A model generated the notes under the pieces. The model was given only the letters and a program-made list of their open reading frames with translations, had not been told where the DNA came from and searched no databases. This document shows, one piece after another, positions 12,485-24,450 of a stretch of DNA of 64,000 bases (position 1 is its first letter; every line of letters begins with the position of its first letter). Made by a program: the position numbers and the translations under genes. This DNA is from Pachypanchax playfairii (lineage: Eukaryota > Chordata > Actinopteri > Cyprinodontiformes > Aplocheilidae): contig SSNP01000080.1 of assembly GCA_006937955.1 (NCBI GenBank), positions 2,472,439-2,536,438 on the forward strand, read 5' to 3'.

Positions 12485-15400
12485 AGAATCCATCTTCATG
12501 TTCCCATAAAATCGCTGCAGAGTATTTCAGTCCAACACTGACTGTGTAATTGTGTTTTATTGTGTGTATCTACAGCATTTACATCCTAATATATTTTTAA
12601 ATTAACGTCTGCTTGAGTCAAACTAAAACTTCAGTCTGATCATTGTTAGCGTCTGCTCTCATGTTTGTTAATGACAGAATAGCAAATGTATTTCTGACCA
12701 AACCCACGAGAAATTCTGACTTTTATGTTGTGACATTTGTGTGAATCTTTTTTCCAGTAGTGAATCTTTGAGTTTCGTCTGTATTTGGTGCAGCTTGTGA
12801 TAAAGTGGCTGTTCAGCCTCAGGACACGCAAAGTATTTCAGTTAAGTCACTTCAAAGAACTAGTTAGTGATTGTAAATCTTTAAATAATGTTTAAAGAAA
12901 AAGAGCTTTGGACTGTTTATGTTATATTTCAGCTTTTAATGTTGTCGCTTTTACAAGTTTCACAGAATGAACATTAATGCTGTTCCACTGTGATCATTAT
13001 GTTACTGTGCAGTAAGTGATGTGAGCTTCTTGGACTGTGTTACCATGCAAAATTTTACATCTTTGTATTTTAGTTGTCGCAGTTTTTCACCTTTACCTTT
13101 AAAATTTCTCTTGCCAAAATGTGTTAGAATTAAGACAAAATATGCATTTTTTTTTGTTTTGAGTTACAGTGATTTGCATCGTTTGTCCACAGCTATCTGA
13201 TGTCATTCTTGTGGTAGATTAGACGTTATTTGTGTAAACTTAAGCCCTTGTGTACCTGTCATTTGGATGTATGTTTTGGAAAGAAAAACTAATTTATTTT
13301 TAATGAACTTCCTGCAACATTACATTGAAATGATGTGTTATATAGACCTGAAATGGATTAGAGAGTTAGTGACAAGCAGGTAAAGATTCTGCAAAAAGTC
13401 ACAGCTTATCATCTGTTTTATCAACATTTTTTACTCTCTTTTATGATCTTGTCTTGTCTGACTTGTTAACATGATTCTAAAATAGTTTGCCATTAACATG
13501 GAGGACTGAGGATGTCAGCAGCTCGCAAACAATAGAACAAAACATTTCTATGGAAACACATTGCATCCAGTGAAAATACAATGGGACTGTAAAAGTTTAC
13601 TGTTGGAAAGAACCATTGATAGATGTGATAAGTAGATTATGCAAAAGTTGAGGCCAAACAAACAAAAACAAAACTGCAGTGAAAGAGGTTCAAGTTCTGC
13701 CTCTTCTATGTAAACAAATGGGACCTTTTACTGACTTAGAAATAAATAAAGACGACTCAGATCTCTGTTTTAAGGTGTTTACCATTGATTGACTGTGATG
13801 GACTGGCAACCTGTCCAGGTGTAACCCCGCCTCTCGCCCAATGACAGCTGGAGATAAACACCAGCTGACCCTGAATAGTAATAAACAGGTATAGATAATG
13901 ACTGACTGAAATATCTTCATGTTTTGTCATTGACTTTTCTTATATGTTTTACTGTAATTAGTTATATTTGTATGCAGGACTTTCAGCTACGAGTTGTTAG
14001 TGTTTGATCTCTGACTCCAAAAATACAACATGGCAGCTGTAAATGGGATCTGACTAATTCATGGTGGAAGTGCTCAGTCTGGTTGATGGTCATAACACAA
14101 TATTATAACATGATTAAAGTAAATTGTATTATTTTTAATTCGGTTTTACAATATGAAAAAGACTTTTTTCAAGCATTATTATTTACATTATAATCTGATG
14201 CAACTTCATTTTATTTTGGCTTTATTAAAAGCTTCAACCTGCTTCTGTAATAATTTAGATGTAAATGCACCGGTGCATTTTCTAACCTGTGACCATAAAT
14301 GGAATGGACATGCTGCCCACTTTATGAAATTCCTAATCAGAGTTAGGTAAATCTTATTACTAATGTGTCAGCCTACAGTGAGACTGGATTTACAACGCTT
14401 GTAGGAGGAGGAGCAGGAAGAATAACTCAAAGGTGATGAGAGGAAAAATGAACCACAAAGGTTCAAAATGATGTCAAGACTCAAAGAGAGGAAGTGCTGG
14501 AGGTAATAGAGGAAACACCTGAGAGGGAACTGGCATGAATAATGGTACAAAGTGACATGATAATGAGATTCTCACTCATGTTTCTTTTCTGTCGTATTTT
14601 TATTTTGCTCAAGGCCTGGAAAATACAATTTAGAGTTTGTTTACACTTTATAAAAACAAAATGCATTTTAAATAGATTATTACATAATTAAACTGTTAAA
14701 ATGTGTTATGACTATGAAACATGAATTTGACAAAAATATGTATATTATTATATGATCATGACATCATCCTTATGATAAAAAATTACATAGTGTCATAGCT
14801 TATGTGCAAATACACCAAAATACCCAAACAAGCCTAAAAGACAGCTTTTAATCATGAAAGGGTTAAATTCACTCTAAATATCTGAGACTCCATTAGTTGG
14901 ATTTTAGTTTTAAAGTGGATCAAACTGACAACATTAACACAAACAACGTGTTAAATCTTTAACGTGCACGTTAAGACGATTCACTGTGAATAATTCAGGA
15001 GACTGTAAGTAATTGGCTACAGTTACTATCACATGATCACTTCAAACATGTGATGCTCATTAACAGCTGACATGTTGTGAAAGTGTATGTGGACTTCTCT
15101 GCTAATACATGTGGCTGTTCTCATCTAACAGAAGGTAGAAAGGATAAAAAGATCATGTGTCCTGCTTGATGCTTGTGCACATACTTTGAAGGGCATCGAT
15201 CTCAAACTCTTCAGGACGTCTGTGCAGATTGCAACTCTCAGCTGCTTCTCTAAGAGAGGCGCCTCGTTATTTCTTTACACAAGCTGGACTGCACACAAGC
15301 GCCCCCCCCGAGAGGCTTGAAGACATGTCGGTTTGTCTGGTCGTTGTGGAGATGTTATGACATAAGAGGGATTAAGTGATGCTTAAATTGATGCTGACGA

Positions 15401-16380
15401 ACGGATGTCAGCAGCTGTAGAGGTGAGAATTCTCTAATGATAACATTTCAGCATTGATGGCATCGCTTGACTTCAGATGGTTGTAGTTGACACAATCTGT
15501 GAGTCACAGACAGGATCTTTATTTCTTTTACACTTTAAGTCATCTTAGAGTTAACTGAGGTTCCTCTTTGTTGTTCCATTATTATTACCATGAAAAGTGA
15601 GTCACAGTTTTAGATTATTTGGTACAATCAAACCTTATAAGGAGTTCCTACATGAACCTTGTATGAAACATTTAATCTTATGTTTAAGCTGTTTTTTGAG
15701 ACAAGCAGGAATTGGACCGAAACTTCTCAGTCCTAAATCCATAAACGGACGATGGCAAAGATTTTCAACAAACACTGCTACAAATCTAAATAACAAAACC
15801 ACAAATAGCTTCAGCTTGAATTACTCATATCCATTTATGATTCTCATGTTTGACTTTTCTATCTATTAGAGTGAAAATATGCTTTTAGGAATTAGATTAC
15901 AGATTTATTAGATGTCTAGAGACCCTCAACTTACTTTTTTGTGACCCAAAGTGAGACACTCTGAGTCACTAGTTTAAAACATAATAAGATGCCAATATGT
16001 TTAATATTTAAATTCAAAGGCAAATAACCCTGATGTCAGTTTTTTTTTGCCAAAACATGAACAAATAAACAGATCTTTACTGTAATTTGAGTTATGGATG
16101 ATTAAAAGTATAAAACCCCAAATTTTTAAATGAAAAGTAAATAAATGAGCTGCTGTTGCTTCTGATAGTTGTAAAATCAAAGAAATCCAACATTAAGAAT
16201 AAAAATAATAAAATAAAAAGTTGTTTCCTGGGCTGTCCCTTCATGACACGCCTCATTGTTTCATCACAGACAGATTTCCATTCAAAAAACGTCTGTCCCT
16301 TCAAACTTGAGTTATTTTTAGCCTTTTTTCGTTCAGTAATAGCTCCACGTGAACGCCGGGGGTTATTTTTAGAAAAACGT
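12485..16380. other. dgka 3' flank and dgka-nr4a1 spacer
   Basis: AT-rich DNA follows the dgka stop. The 3' untranslated end is not obvious; the nearest clear AATAAA motifs are around 13740-13750, so a long 3' UTR is possible. A repeat tail sits at 13793-13910. No recognisable exon is seen on either strand between here and the nr4a1 promoter, and the short open frames read as noise. Confidence 0.5.
13793..13910 (+). repeat. Fish SINE/LINE tail fragment (first copy)
   Basis: Contains the block GTGATGGACTGGCAACCTGT, then a CCCCGCCTCTCGCCCAATGA segment and a degenerate CAGCTGGxGATAxxCxCCAGC segment. This is a widespread fish interspersed repeat tail that I recognise from general knowledge. A second, diverged copy with the same order is at 32396-32505 in this window. 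The exact family name is not assigned. Confidence 0.7.
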
Positions 16381-16450
16381 TTACTCTTGGCTCTTGCGTC
16401 AATGGAATCCCGTGCGTGCGTCACACGGAAGAATCACGTCATGCGTCACG
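16381..16450 (+). promoter_or_regulatory. nr4a1: nr4a1 promoter: cluster of CRE/AP-1-like sites
   Basis: Within 56 bases there are TTGCGTCA (16394-16401), TGCGTCAC (16417-16424), a CACGTCA-type half palindrome (16435-16441) and TGCGTCAC (16442-16449), followed by ATTGG, an inverted CCAAT box, near 16453. Mammalian Nur77 promoters are known to use several TGCGTCA elements bound by CREB/AP-1 factors for immediate-early induction, so the cluster fits the gene downstream. Binding is inferred, not shown. Confidence 0.7.
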
Positions 16451-16636
16451 CTGATTGGCTACCTTCCCGGAACGTTTTACCGCCCCTTCACCATGTTTGG
16501 GCATGGACCCACCTTTTTGTCGAAGCAGCCAAAATAAAACAAGAGTGTATGGAGCTGACAGCGTTGGTCTGACCCAGTGTGTGTGTGTTAGTGAATGTGT
16601 TTGAGGGGGTGTGTGAGCTGACAGCAGCTGGAAGAG
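16451..16636 (+). other. nr4a1: Probable core promoter and non-coding exon 1 of nr4a1
   Basis: A GC-richer stretch with CCGCCCC (about 16481) and an A/T box (AAAATAAAA near 16530) runs into a donor-like GAAGAG|GTGAAT at 16636/16637. The coding exon begins at an acceptor at 18909-18910 only two bases before the ATG, so a separate 5' untranslated exon is required; this is the best candidate. The start site itself is not determined. Confidence 0.5.
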
Positions 16637-18910
16637 GTGAATTCATTTATTTCTCTGTCTTTTGGAATTAATAAAAAGCTTCAGAACCTGGATAAACTGA
16701 TGAATCAGGTACGTAAACGCTGTTTGCTTGTTTTCTAATGTCACATTGATCATGTTTAGAGTCTTTATGTTTCTATTAGGACTTAAGCTCCAGGGAAACT
16801 TGGCAGGGCAACAGGGGGGCGTATACTGTATTAGAAAAATTGCGGTTTTTGTTTTTATTCTCATGATTTGATATAAACTGTTTTATATATGTATTTACTC
16901 TTAAAGCCACAGAGTCATTTCTAGGTAAACTTACTTCAGACTTGATGACTCTATTTGATCAGATCTACTTACCAAATTCCTCTAAGAATGTCCCATTTAG
17001 CCTCTATAAATGAACAGAGTTCTTGCAGTCAGCCAAAGTCATCTCTAAAATTTAACTAACAAGGAAGCAATGAAAATAAATACATAAAAAAATGAGTGAC
17101 ATGATATGATCGATCTTGCTTGAAGTTTTTAATTTCTTTAATGTTTTTTGTGAACATTTACATGTCCATTTTTGTAATTTGCTAAAAAACAATTGCATAA
17201 AAACAAATTCCATGTATGTGGCTTCATAAATTGATTTAGGTTCTCTTATTATTGATTGTTTGGGGTGTCATAATTGGCAACAGAGACAAGTTATTTTTTT
17301 CTGGACTTGTCAATGTTATGTTATCAGATTTAGGTTATGTCAAAGAGTTCTTATCCAACTAAGGTCGCAAAGTAAATCACAAAAAAACTTTATTTTAAGC
17401 ACTACAGGCTTGATCGTTACTTTGAAAGACTTTGAGAGAGTGACATAATTAGGTGTGTTTAAAAAAAATGTATGAAAAACCTGTAATATGCTGAATTGCA
17501 CACACTTGTGGATACACGCCCATTCACCCACACTGGCCTTCTTCCAAACCTGAAATGCAATCTGCAACTCTCTTTGGTACAACTGCTGTGAAAGAGGGCT
17601 GTCCTCCAATGAAGGAGGTTTTTTTTAAAAAGCATTAACAGCCAGTAACACAATATCTGACAATATCTGAACGCTCCGCCAGACCACGCTCTGCATTTTC
17701 CAAAGGGACTGATGAGGCCTGAAGAGAAATGGCATGAAATAAGACAGAAGGTGTTAGTACTGGCCAATATCTGCATGGTTACAGGGGAAAGACTTTAACA
17801 TGCTAAAATAACACGGACGTTATTTACCAGTATCACAAAGAGTCTGACCCAATTATTCCTAATAATGTCCGTCTTCACTTGGTGTTCCACTATGGAAATT
17901 ACCCTGGCGTGACCAACATGGTGGGTTCTGTCCACAGCCATCTTCACAGCAGGGTTAAGATATTACCTATATGTGTGGAGGTTCTTCAGCTATGTGAAAA
18001 CGCAAATATTTTTGCCTAATCTAGTGATTCGTTTTGCCTCATGGGAGAAAACTCATCGCCTGCTGTTTTTCTTCATGTCAGAAGCACCAGTAAGCGTGCA
18101 TGCACTGGCTCACCCATGAGCAAACATGTTCCTGTATGGTTTCTCTCCCCGTCACTCTGATTCCTCGATGGGGGAAATTTAGATGCTGTTGGGCGAACTT
18201 TGGACTTTCCAATTTGTGTGGACCTTCTTACGTTCTTACCCCTGTCCAGACCATGTGGTTTTCTGGGCTTGACCCATGAATGGTGGAGTTTAAATGCTGT
18301 TCCCACAGAGGTCGTTGACACAACCCACAACACCAGGGCCTCTTCTACATACTCTCTGTACTGTGGTAAATGGTGTAGGTTTTCAGAGTGGTGTGAGGTA
18401 AGGCAAGATATTAGATGTAGGACTCTCAGACCTTGGCTGTTGTGTGGCTCAGGGGTGTGCGTTGCACAGCTTCTGGGTCACCAACTCAGGAGAAAGTCGG
18501 ACTCCCATAGTGAAACACTGAGTGGCGTTTGAAAGAGAATGTCGGGTTATAACACAGTGAGACGTTTCAAATTCGTTTTTGCACGCACGGATAGAACCCT
18601 GCCTTATTGAGAAGGGAGTGGTTGATTGGATGTGATAACATATGGTGGGTGGACACTTGAGCATGGTTCAACCGGTCTGTCATACATCAGTGGAGCTTCT
18701 GTTGGTAACGTTGAGGTGACTCAGTGAAACACCTAATACTGTTATCAAAAAAACAGAGGCTATAGTTCTGCAACGTTCAGCAGGTTTCAACAGTTAATAT
18801 ATTTTTTAAAATGTGATTGAAAATAATTTTGTTATCTTTATGCAAAACTGCCAACAATATTTATAATTTCACAATAACAGATTTTTTTCCACCTATTTCC
18901 TCTTTCTTAG
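16637..18910 (+). other. nr4a1: Intron 1 of nr4a1 (inferred)
   Basis: If exon 1 ends at 16636, this 2.3-kb stretch is the first intron. It holds AT-rich DNA and, at about 18200-18660, a DIRS-like relic. The segment 17480-18100 is less AT-rich than its surroundings and may belong to the same insertion, but I could not recognise it. Confidence 0.5.
18200..18660 (+). mobile_element. Relic resembling a DIRS-type retrotransposon (tyrosine recombinase region)
   Basis: One frame reads THNTRASSTYSLYCGKWCRF followed by SEWCE, close to the (N/Q)-A-R-A-x-S-T-x-x-x-Y-x-x-K-W-x-x-F-x-x-W-C signature found at the start of the tyrosine recombinase of fish DIRS/Ngaro elements. Past the open frame a GTTTGAAAGAGAATGTCGG block resembles the terminal region of such elements. 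The match is from memory, the copy is short and frame-broken, and the boundaries are approximate. Confidence 0.4.
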
Positions 18911-18912
18911 CA

Positions 18913-21502
18913 ATGCCCTGTGTACAAACCCAGCTTCCATCTCTGTCCCATGACAACTACTTCAGCTGTGAGTTCTTGAATCCAGACCTCAGTGCCAAAC
19001 TGCTGATGGAAATCACAGGCCAAAAGGACCAGCTGTCTGCGTCTTCGCTGCCCAGCATCAACACCTTGGTGGGAAATGGCTACATTGGAGAGTTTGATGC
19101 CTACTCCTGCAAGATCACCACATCTCCCTCCACCTTTGCAGCTTCCTTCAGCCACAATGCAGCAGCTGAGAGCACCAGCCCACTGATGCAGAACCAAGCC
19201 TTCAAGCTGGACGATCTCCAGGTGTATGGCTGTTATCCAGGATCTTTTGCTCTCAGCTGTCTAGAAGAAACACTCTCGTCATGTGGCTCTGACTACTATG
19301 GAAGCCCTATCTATGGCACTGCTTCTCCTCCAACGTCAGGCTTTCAAACGGAGTCTGCACCTGTCTGGGATTCCCCTTTTAGCCCCTTCCCCCCGGCCCT
19401 CCCGGCCTCTGTGGATAAGGCCAGCATGGCTCAGCAACTCTCATTCTTTACCGCCAGCCATGCACAGGATCAGTATTCTCCTTTGGGGCTGCTTCAGGAT
19501 GCTCCAAATAGCCAAGATGATCCATTTTTTCCTTCACCTCAGCAACATGTACCCCAACTTCACTGTCCCCCCATGTCTCTGGAACACGGATCCCTGGAAA
19601 ACCCTAGAATACTGGAGGGGGGCATGATGTCTCCCAAAACCTCAAATCCAGGATCTAGTGAGGGACGATGTGCTGTTTGTGGAGACAATGCATCATGTCA
19701 GCACTATGGCGTCCGCACCTGTGAGGGATGCAAAGGTTTCTTTAAGGTAAAAATCAATCTGGCAATTGTCACATTTAAAATAAGCAAGGAATAACAAAAA
19801 AAAAAAAGAAATAAAGCACAGTTTCCAAATAGTACATGTTTTAAAAATCAAAGTTAGAGGGTTTTATTAAAATATTTATCTTTTTTGTATTCAAGTATCA
19901 CCAGATATTTTGATCTCTTGATCTATAATATAAAGTAAACTTTAAAAATCATAAACGGATTAGACTGGAATATTTAGTTACCTTAATTAAATTATTCATC
20001 AGTATATTAAAATGTGTTTTAACTATTAATGAGTCATTTTTGTTGCAATTATATTGTCCACCATTTTATTTCTTTTGCTGCATTCAGATCATGCATCAAA
20101 GTTATTTGTTTCTCTTTTCCAGCGAACTGTCCAGAAAAATGCTAAATACGTGTGCCTTGCTAACAAAGACTGTCCAGTGGATAAGAGGAGGAGAAACCGA
20201 TGCCAGTTCTGCCGCTTCCAGAAATGTCTTGCAGTGGGAATGGTCAAAGAAGGTAAAGCGATCTAAGACTCTCTAAAAGCATTTCAGAGCTCTTGTATAA
20301 TGACAACAAATCCAGGTTGTCATGAGGAAACCGTATGAAGGCATGTGTAACCTGAGTTTTACAGAGCCTGAAACTGATATTCTAACAACTTCCATGCAAT
20401 AATCATACACTTCTGTTTTGTAGTTGTTCGCACAGACAGCCTTAAAGGCCGCAGAGGTCGTCTCCCCTCCAAACCCAAGACTGTGACTGAGGCCTCATCC
20501 ACGACTCCCAGCATGAATATCATATCTTCTCTTGTCAAGGCTCATTTAGACTCAGAGCCAACCAATGAAAAGCTGGACTACACTAAGGTAAAGCTCATGA
20601 CTGATCTCTTCTTTTTTTAAATTCAACTGGTTAGATTGAAAATAGTGAAAGAGTTTTGACTCGTCCTTCTTTTCCTCTGTAGTTCCAGGAGAAGATAGAC
20701 ATTTTGAAAGAAAAGGAAGATGCTGGTGATATCCAACAGTTCTACGACCTGCTGACTGGTGCATTGGATGTGATAAGAAACTGGGCTCAAACCATACCAG
20801 GATTTCTTGACTTCTGCCCAGAGGACCAGGAGCTTCTTCTTGAATCTGCATTTGTTGAGCTCTTCATCCTTCGCCTGGCGTACAGGTTGGTGATAATATT
20901 AACATATTCCGCTGAAGTGAAGTGCACCTTCCAGGGCTCTCTCTGATGATTATATTGATTTAAAACTGTCCAGGTCAAAACCAGAGGATAACAAGCTGAT
21001 CTTCTGTAATGGCGTCATCCTCCACCGACAGCAGTGCATTCACAGTTTTGGTTGCTGGATTGACTCAATCGTGGATTTTTCTCAGAATCTTCATCTCATG
21101 AACCTGGATACCTCACTGTTTGCTTGCCTTTCTGCTCTTGTCATTATCACTGGTAAATACGCTTCATTTGCTTTCATAATTCAGGGATTATAACGTTTGA
21201 TGGACTCTTTCTAATCAGAATATCTTTTTTTTACCCCAGACCGCCATGGCCTCAAAGAGCCCAGACGAGTTGAGGACTTTCAAACCAATCTCCTCACTTC
21301 TTTAAGGGAACACATGAATGGAAGTGGATCAGAACCAAATCGGATACAACCCAACTATATTTCCCGTCTCCTGGGTAAACTCCCAGAACTGAGGACTCTA
21401 TGCACTCAGGGTCGGCAGCGTATCTTCTACTTGAAACTGGAGGACCTGGTCCCTCCTCCACCGATTGTGGAGAAAATTTTTATGGATACGTTGCCATTCT
21501 GA
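18913..21502 (+). CDS. nr4a1: Nuclear receptor NR4A1 (Nur77/NGFI-B type)
   Basis: Immediate-early orphan nuclear receptor that binds the NBRE (AAAGGTCA) as a monomer and related sites as dimers. Coding exons: 18913-19746, 20123-20252, 20424-20587, 20683-20885, 20974-21152, 21240-21502; joined they give 590 aa (human 598). The N-terminus MPCVQTQ and the QVYGCYPG and GSDYYGSP blocks are NR4A1-like transactivation-domain motifs. The DNA-binding domain starts at about residue 253 with CAVCGDNASC, has the P-box CEGCKGFF, is interrupted by an intron after the first zinc finger, continues with CQFCRFQKCL, and is followed by the A-box segment GRRGRLPSKPK. The ligand-binding domain (about 375-590) ends KIFMDTLPF as in the family. 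The chosen ATG is the family start; the in-frame ATG at 18817 lies in the intron. Expect strong inducibility from the upstream CRE-like cluster. Confidence 0.98.
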
Positions 21503-22990
21503 AGAACTAAAATCTAATGTGATCTTCAGAAATATTACATCAGTGAACTCTATGTCTAACCAGCCATATAGCACACAGACATTGGCTTAAGAGTCTACTG
21601 AGACTATTTTTTTAGCATAAAGTTTAAGGATTTACCATGACACAGCTTTGTCAGCACAGTAAGAGACTCATATCAGTGCTAAAGCTGTATCAGCATTTCA
21701 GGACATTATCTTTTCTACATATTTTGTGTGCATGTGTAACATTTCTTTATTGGTGTGCTAGATATGTGAACATTATTCTACTCTGAAGCTTTCAAGACAC
21801 ATTTCTGGTTGATTGCAATGCAGTGTTACTCTAAGAAACACAATATTTTCTTTAAAAAATGCTGGATTTTGAAATGCTTCATGAGTTTCACCCGAAAACT
21901 AAAAATACTGACGAAAATTCATACTTAACTACACATCCAGTTTATGAAGAGAAAAACGGAGGTTTACTTTTTAATAGAAAAACAGTTACTGATGTCTTTC
22001 TTAGACAAAATCTAGTTGTTATCCTCTTTTGTGCTCCTGTGGAAGGTCTTGGACCAAAGTTTAAGAAAGCTTTATTTTGATACGTTTGGTTACAAACCTT
22101 GTTGCCTTAAGCTAAAGAACAGTTTCTTCTGGAGCAGCTTGTGAAACAGCTGATGCTCGCAAAACTCCTTCCTGCATACACATAATGTTTGTGCTTTGTT
22201 TATAAAAACTGGGCTTGCTGGATAAAAATATAAAGTGCCTTTATAAAAGTCTTCATCCATGAACTACACTAATTGATACTGAGTGATTTTTCATTCCAAA
22301 CAGTGAGATCCTTTTTAATACAGACACAGAGGGATTTAAGAAGTCATGATTCAGTGATTATCATTTTAGAACCACAACTACTTTGATAAAACCTGCCTAA
22401 AGCCTGCCTTTAAACTGTCGTGTAGTGATCTGTTCTCTCAAGGAGAAGACACTTTTTATCCAAAGATCAAAATAAACATATGCAGGTATCAGTGTCTTCT
22501 GATTCAAAAAGACGATATTAAATTACAAAAACAAACCTATCTTTCCCCTTTTTTTTACTCTCTGTAGAATTAATTAATTGATAAATATTTCTTAAAGAAC
22601 TACCTTAAGATATGATGACGAGATGAGCAGCTACACAGACTTAAATGTTCAGACAGTACAAAGTGACAATTTTTTTTTCTCTTGCTGTATTTGTTAATTT
22701 TCTTTTTGGAAATGTGTATGCATAAATGCTGCAATACATTTTGTTTAATGGTGCAAACACACTAAAAGGCAGCAAATAATTGATATAAATGTCATTTGAA
22801 AAAATAACAAGACTGATTCTCTTTTTTTAGTTGTACAATATATATATATACAGTATATATTCCAGTCTTTGTTAAACTAGTAACATAATCAGCATTGTGA
22901 ATGTGCCTTTAGTTTTGTTGGGCTTTGGATTTTATATTTATATGATATTTATTAAATTATTGACACAATAAGCAATTGTTTAGACAACAT
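21503..22990 (+). other. nr4a1: Probable nr4a1 3' untranslated region
   Basis: AT-rich sequence follows the stop with several ATTTA pentamers, e.g. around 22930-22955, as expected for an unstable immediate-early mRNA. A candidate poly(A) signal AATAAA occurs near 22471, with further AT-rich sequence after it. A short TA microsatellite lies at 22837-22860. The exact 3' end is not determined. Confidence 0.45.
22837..22860. repeat. (TA)n microsatellite
   Basis: A short run of alternating T and A with one interruption is directly visible. Confidence 0.85.
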
Positions 22991-23559
22991 AAACAGCCCT
23001 TAATTTTCTTACTGTACATTTAATCATTTCAAATCAGGCTTTGTAACTTCCTTTATATTGACTTTTAATAGTAGATGGTTCTGTTCATCATAGTTATGGG
23101 CATCATCAAAGCCACTAGTAATACCATGTAATTTCTGGTGGTTTGTTACCTTTAAACAGACTGTTAATGGTTATATGACAGTTAGCATGCTAACATCTAA
23201 ATGAAGGTGAAATCCAAGTAAGCGCTTCACATGGAGTGGTACACTGCAGCCTTACCACATAATCTTGAATAGCAGCGTTATAGTAACAAATTCAACAAGA
23301 TTCTAGAGAAAGTGTTGATGTCTAGGTTTTGATATTATATCATCGAATTGCACGGATATAAACATTTTCCAGTTTGCCTGAGTTTAAAATGCTAAAAAAG
23401 CAGGAAAAATGTGGAGGACATCTGGGTAGCTGTCAGTCTTCTACAGCTCTGAGGCTTTCTTCTGTCTTCTTCTCCAAGAACAAATGGCGAGGTGCCATCT
23501 TTCTGTTACATGTAAGGAAACTATTGCCGATAATAACTTCAAAGAAACTGACTTCTAAA

Positions 23560-24450
23560 TATTTTAAGTAACCCTTGAAGGACAGATGGGTGCAATTTCC
23601 TAAGCACTGGAATTGGTCAGGATGTCTTGCATAGCACCAGAACCTTTCTCTAGGCCAGGTTAAGCTTGAAGAGGTGCTGCAGAATCCCACATAGCTGGCC
23701 CACACATGCCTTCAGGGCTAACACCATCTGGGCCTGCAGGATTGTCCCTGTTCAGTTTCTTAAGGTGTCTGTTCATCTGACTGTTAGATACAAACTGGCA
23801 GCAGGGAGAAATTAAAGATACAATGACAATATCTGATTTTGGAGATGAGGGAACAGCACCAAGAACCATGACTAAGGTGGAAAATTAGATCATTTAGTTG
23901 TAACAGGAAAGCTGTCGGTGAAGGGAGGGTGGGAGGTCTGTTTGGTTTGGAGCAGTATGGATGTTGTACTTGAACTGAACCTGTTGAAGAAATGTTTCAG
24001 TTTATTTCCTCTAGACTTCTATCTAACTGATCCTCCATCTGCTTAAAGCCTGTGATCTTCTTCATCCCTGACCACACCTCTCTCACATTGTTTTGCTGGA
24101 GCTTGTTCTCCAGCATTTTCTTGTATATCTCCTTGTTGTTTTAATCTTGACTATTGTTCCAGTACACTTACAATACATTCCTTTCTCTCTTCCTAAAAGC
24201 TTTTTTAGTGTTAAGGAGTTCTTTCAGGTCACTGGTGATCCAGGGTTTGTTATTTGGAAGCACTTAACTGTTCATGTGGAGATAATGTTGTCTGCACAGA
24301 AGTTTAAATAGCTACACACTCAGTCATAGCATTGATATCCTCTCCATCTGGCTCACACAGTGCATCCCAGGCTGTTGCCCCAAAACATCCTTGAAGAGTT
24401 TCTTCAGCTTCCTGTGACCACCTTCTCACAGTTCTTCTGATCACATGATG
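23560..24450 (-). mobile_element. Decayed LINE (non-LTR) reverse-transcriptase fragment
   Basis: Read on the minus strand, 24000-24140 gives NNVREVWSGMKKITGFK and 23700-23800 gives HLKKLNRDNPAGPDGVSP, followed in other frames by a KTS-x-x-PVP and HPS-type segment. These are, in the correct order, the linker and the first RT motifs (AAGPDG-V-x-P) of fish LINE polymerases. Frames are broken by several stops and indels, so it is a dead copy. The clade is not assigned, and boundaries are approximate; 24450-24850 may belong to it as well. Confidence 0.7.

Noticed and set aside
18817..18912. Upstream ATG extending the nr4a1 frame by 32 codons
   Set aside because: The extension runs through a polypyrimidine tract and acceptor (TTTCTTAG at 18910); the family start is MPCVQ at 18913.
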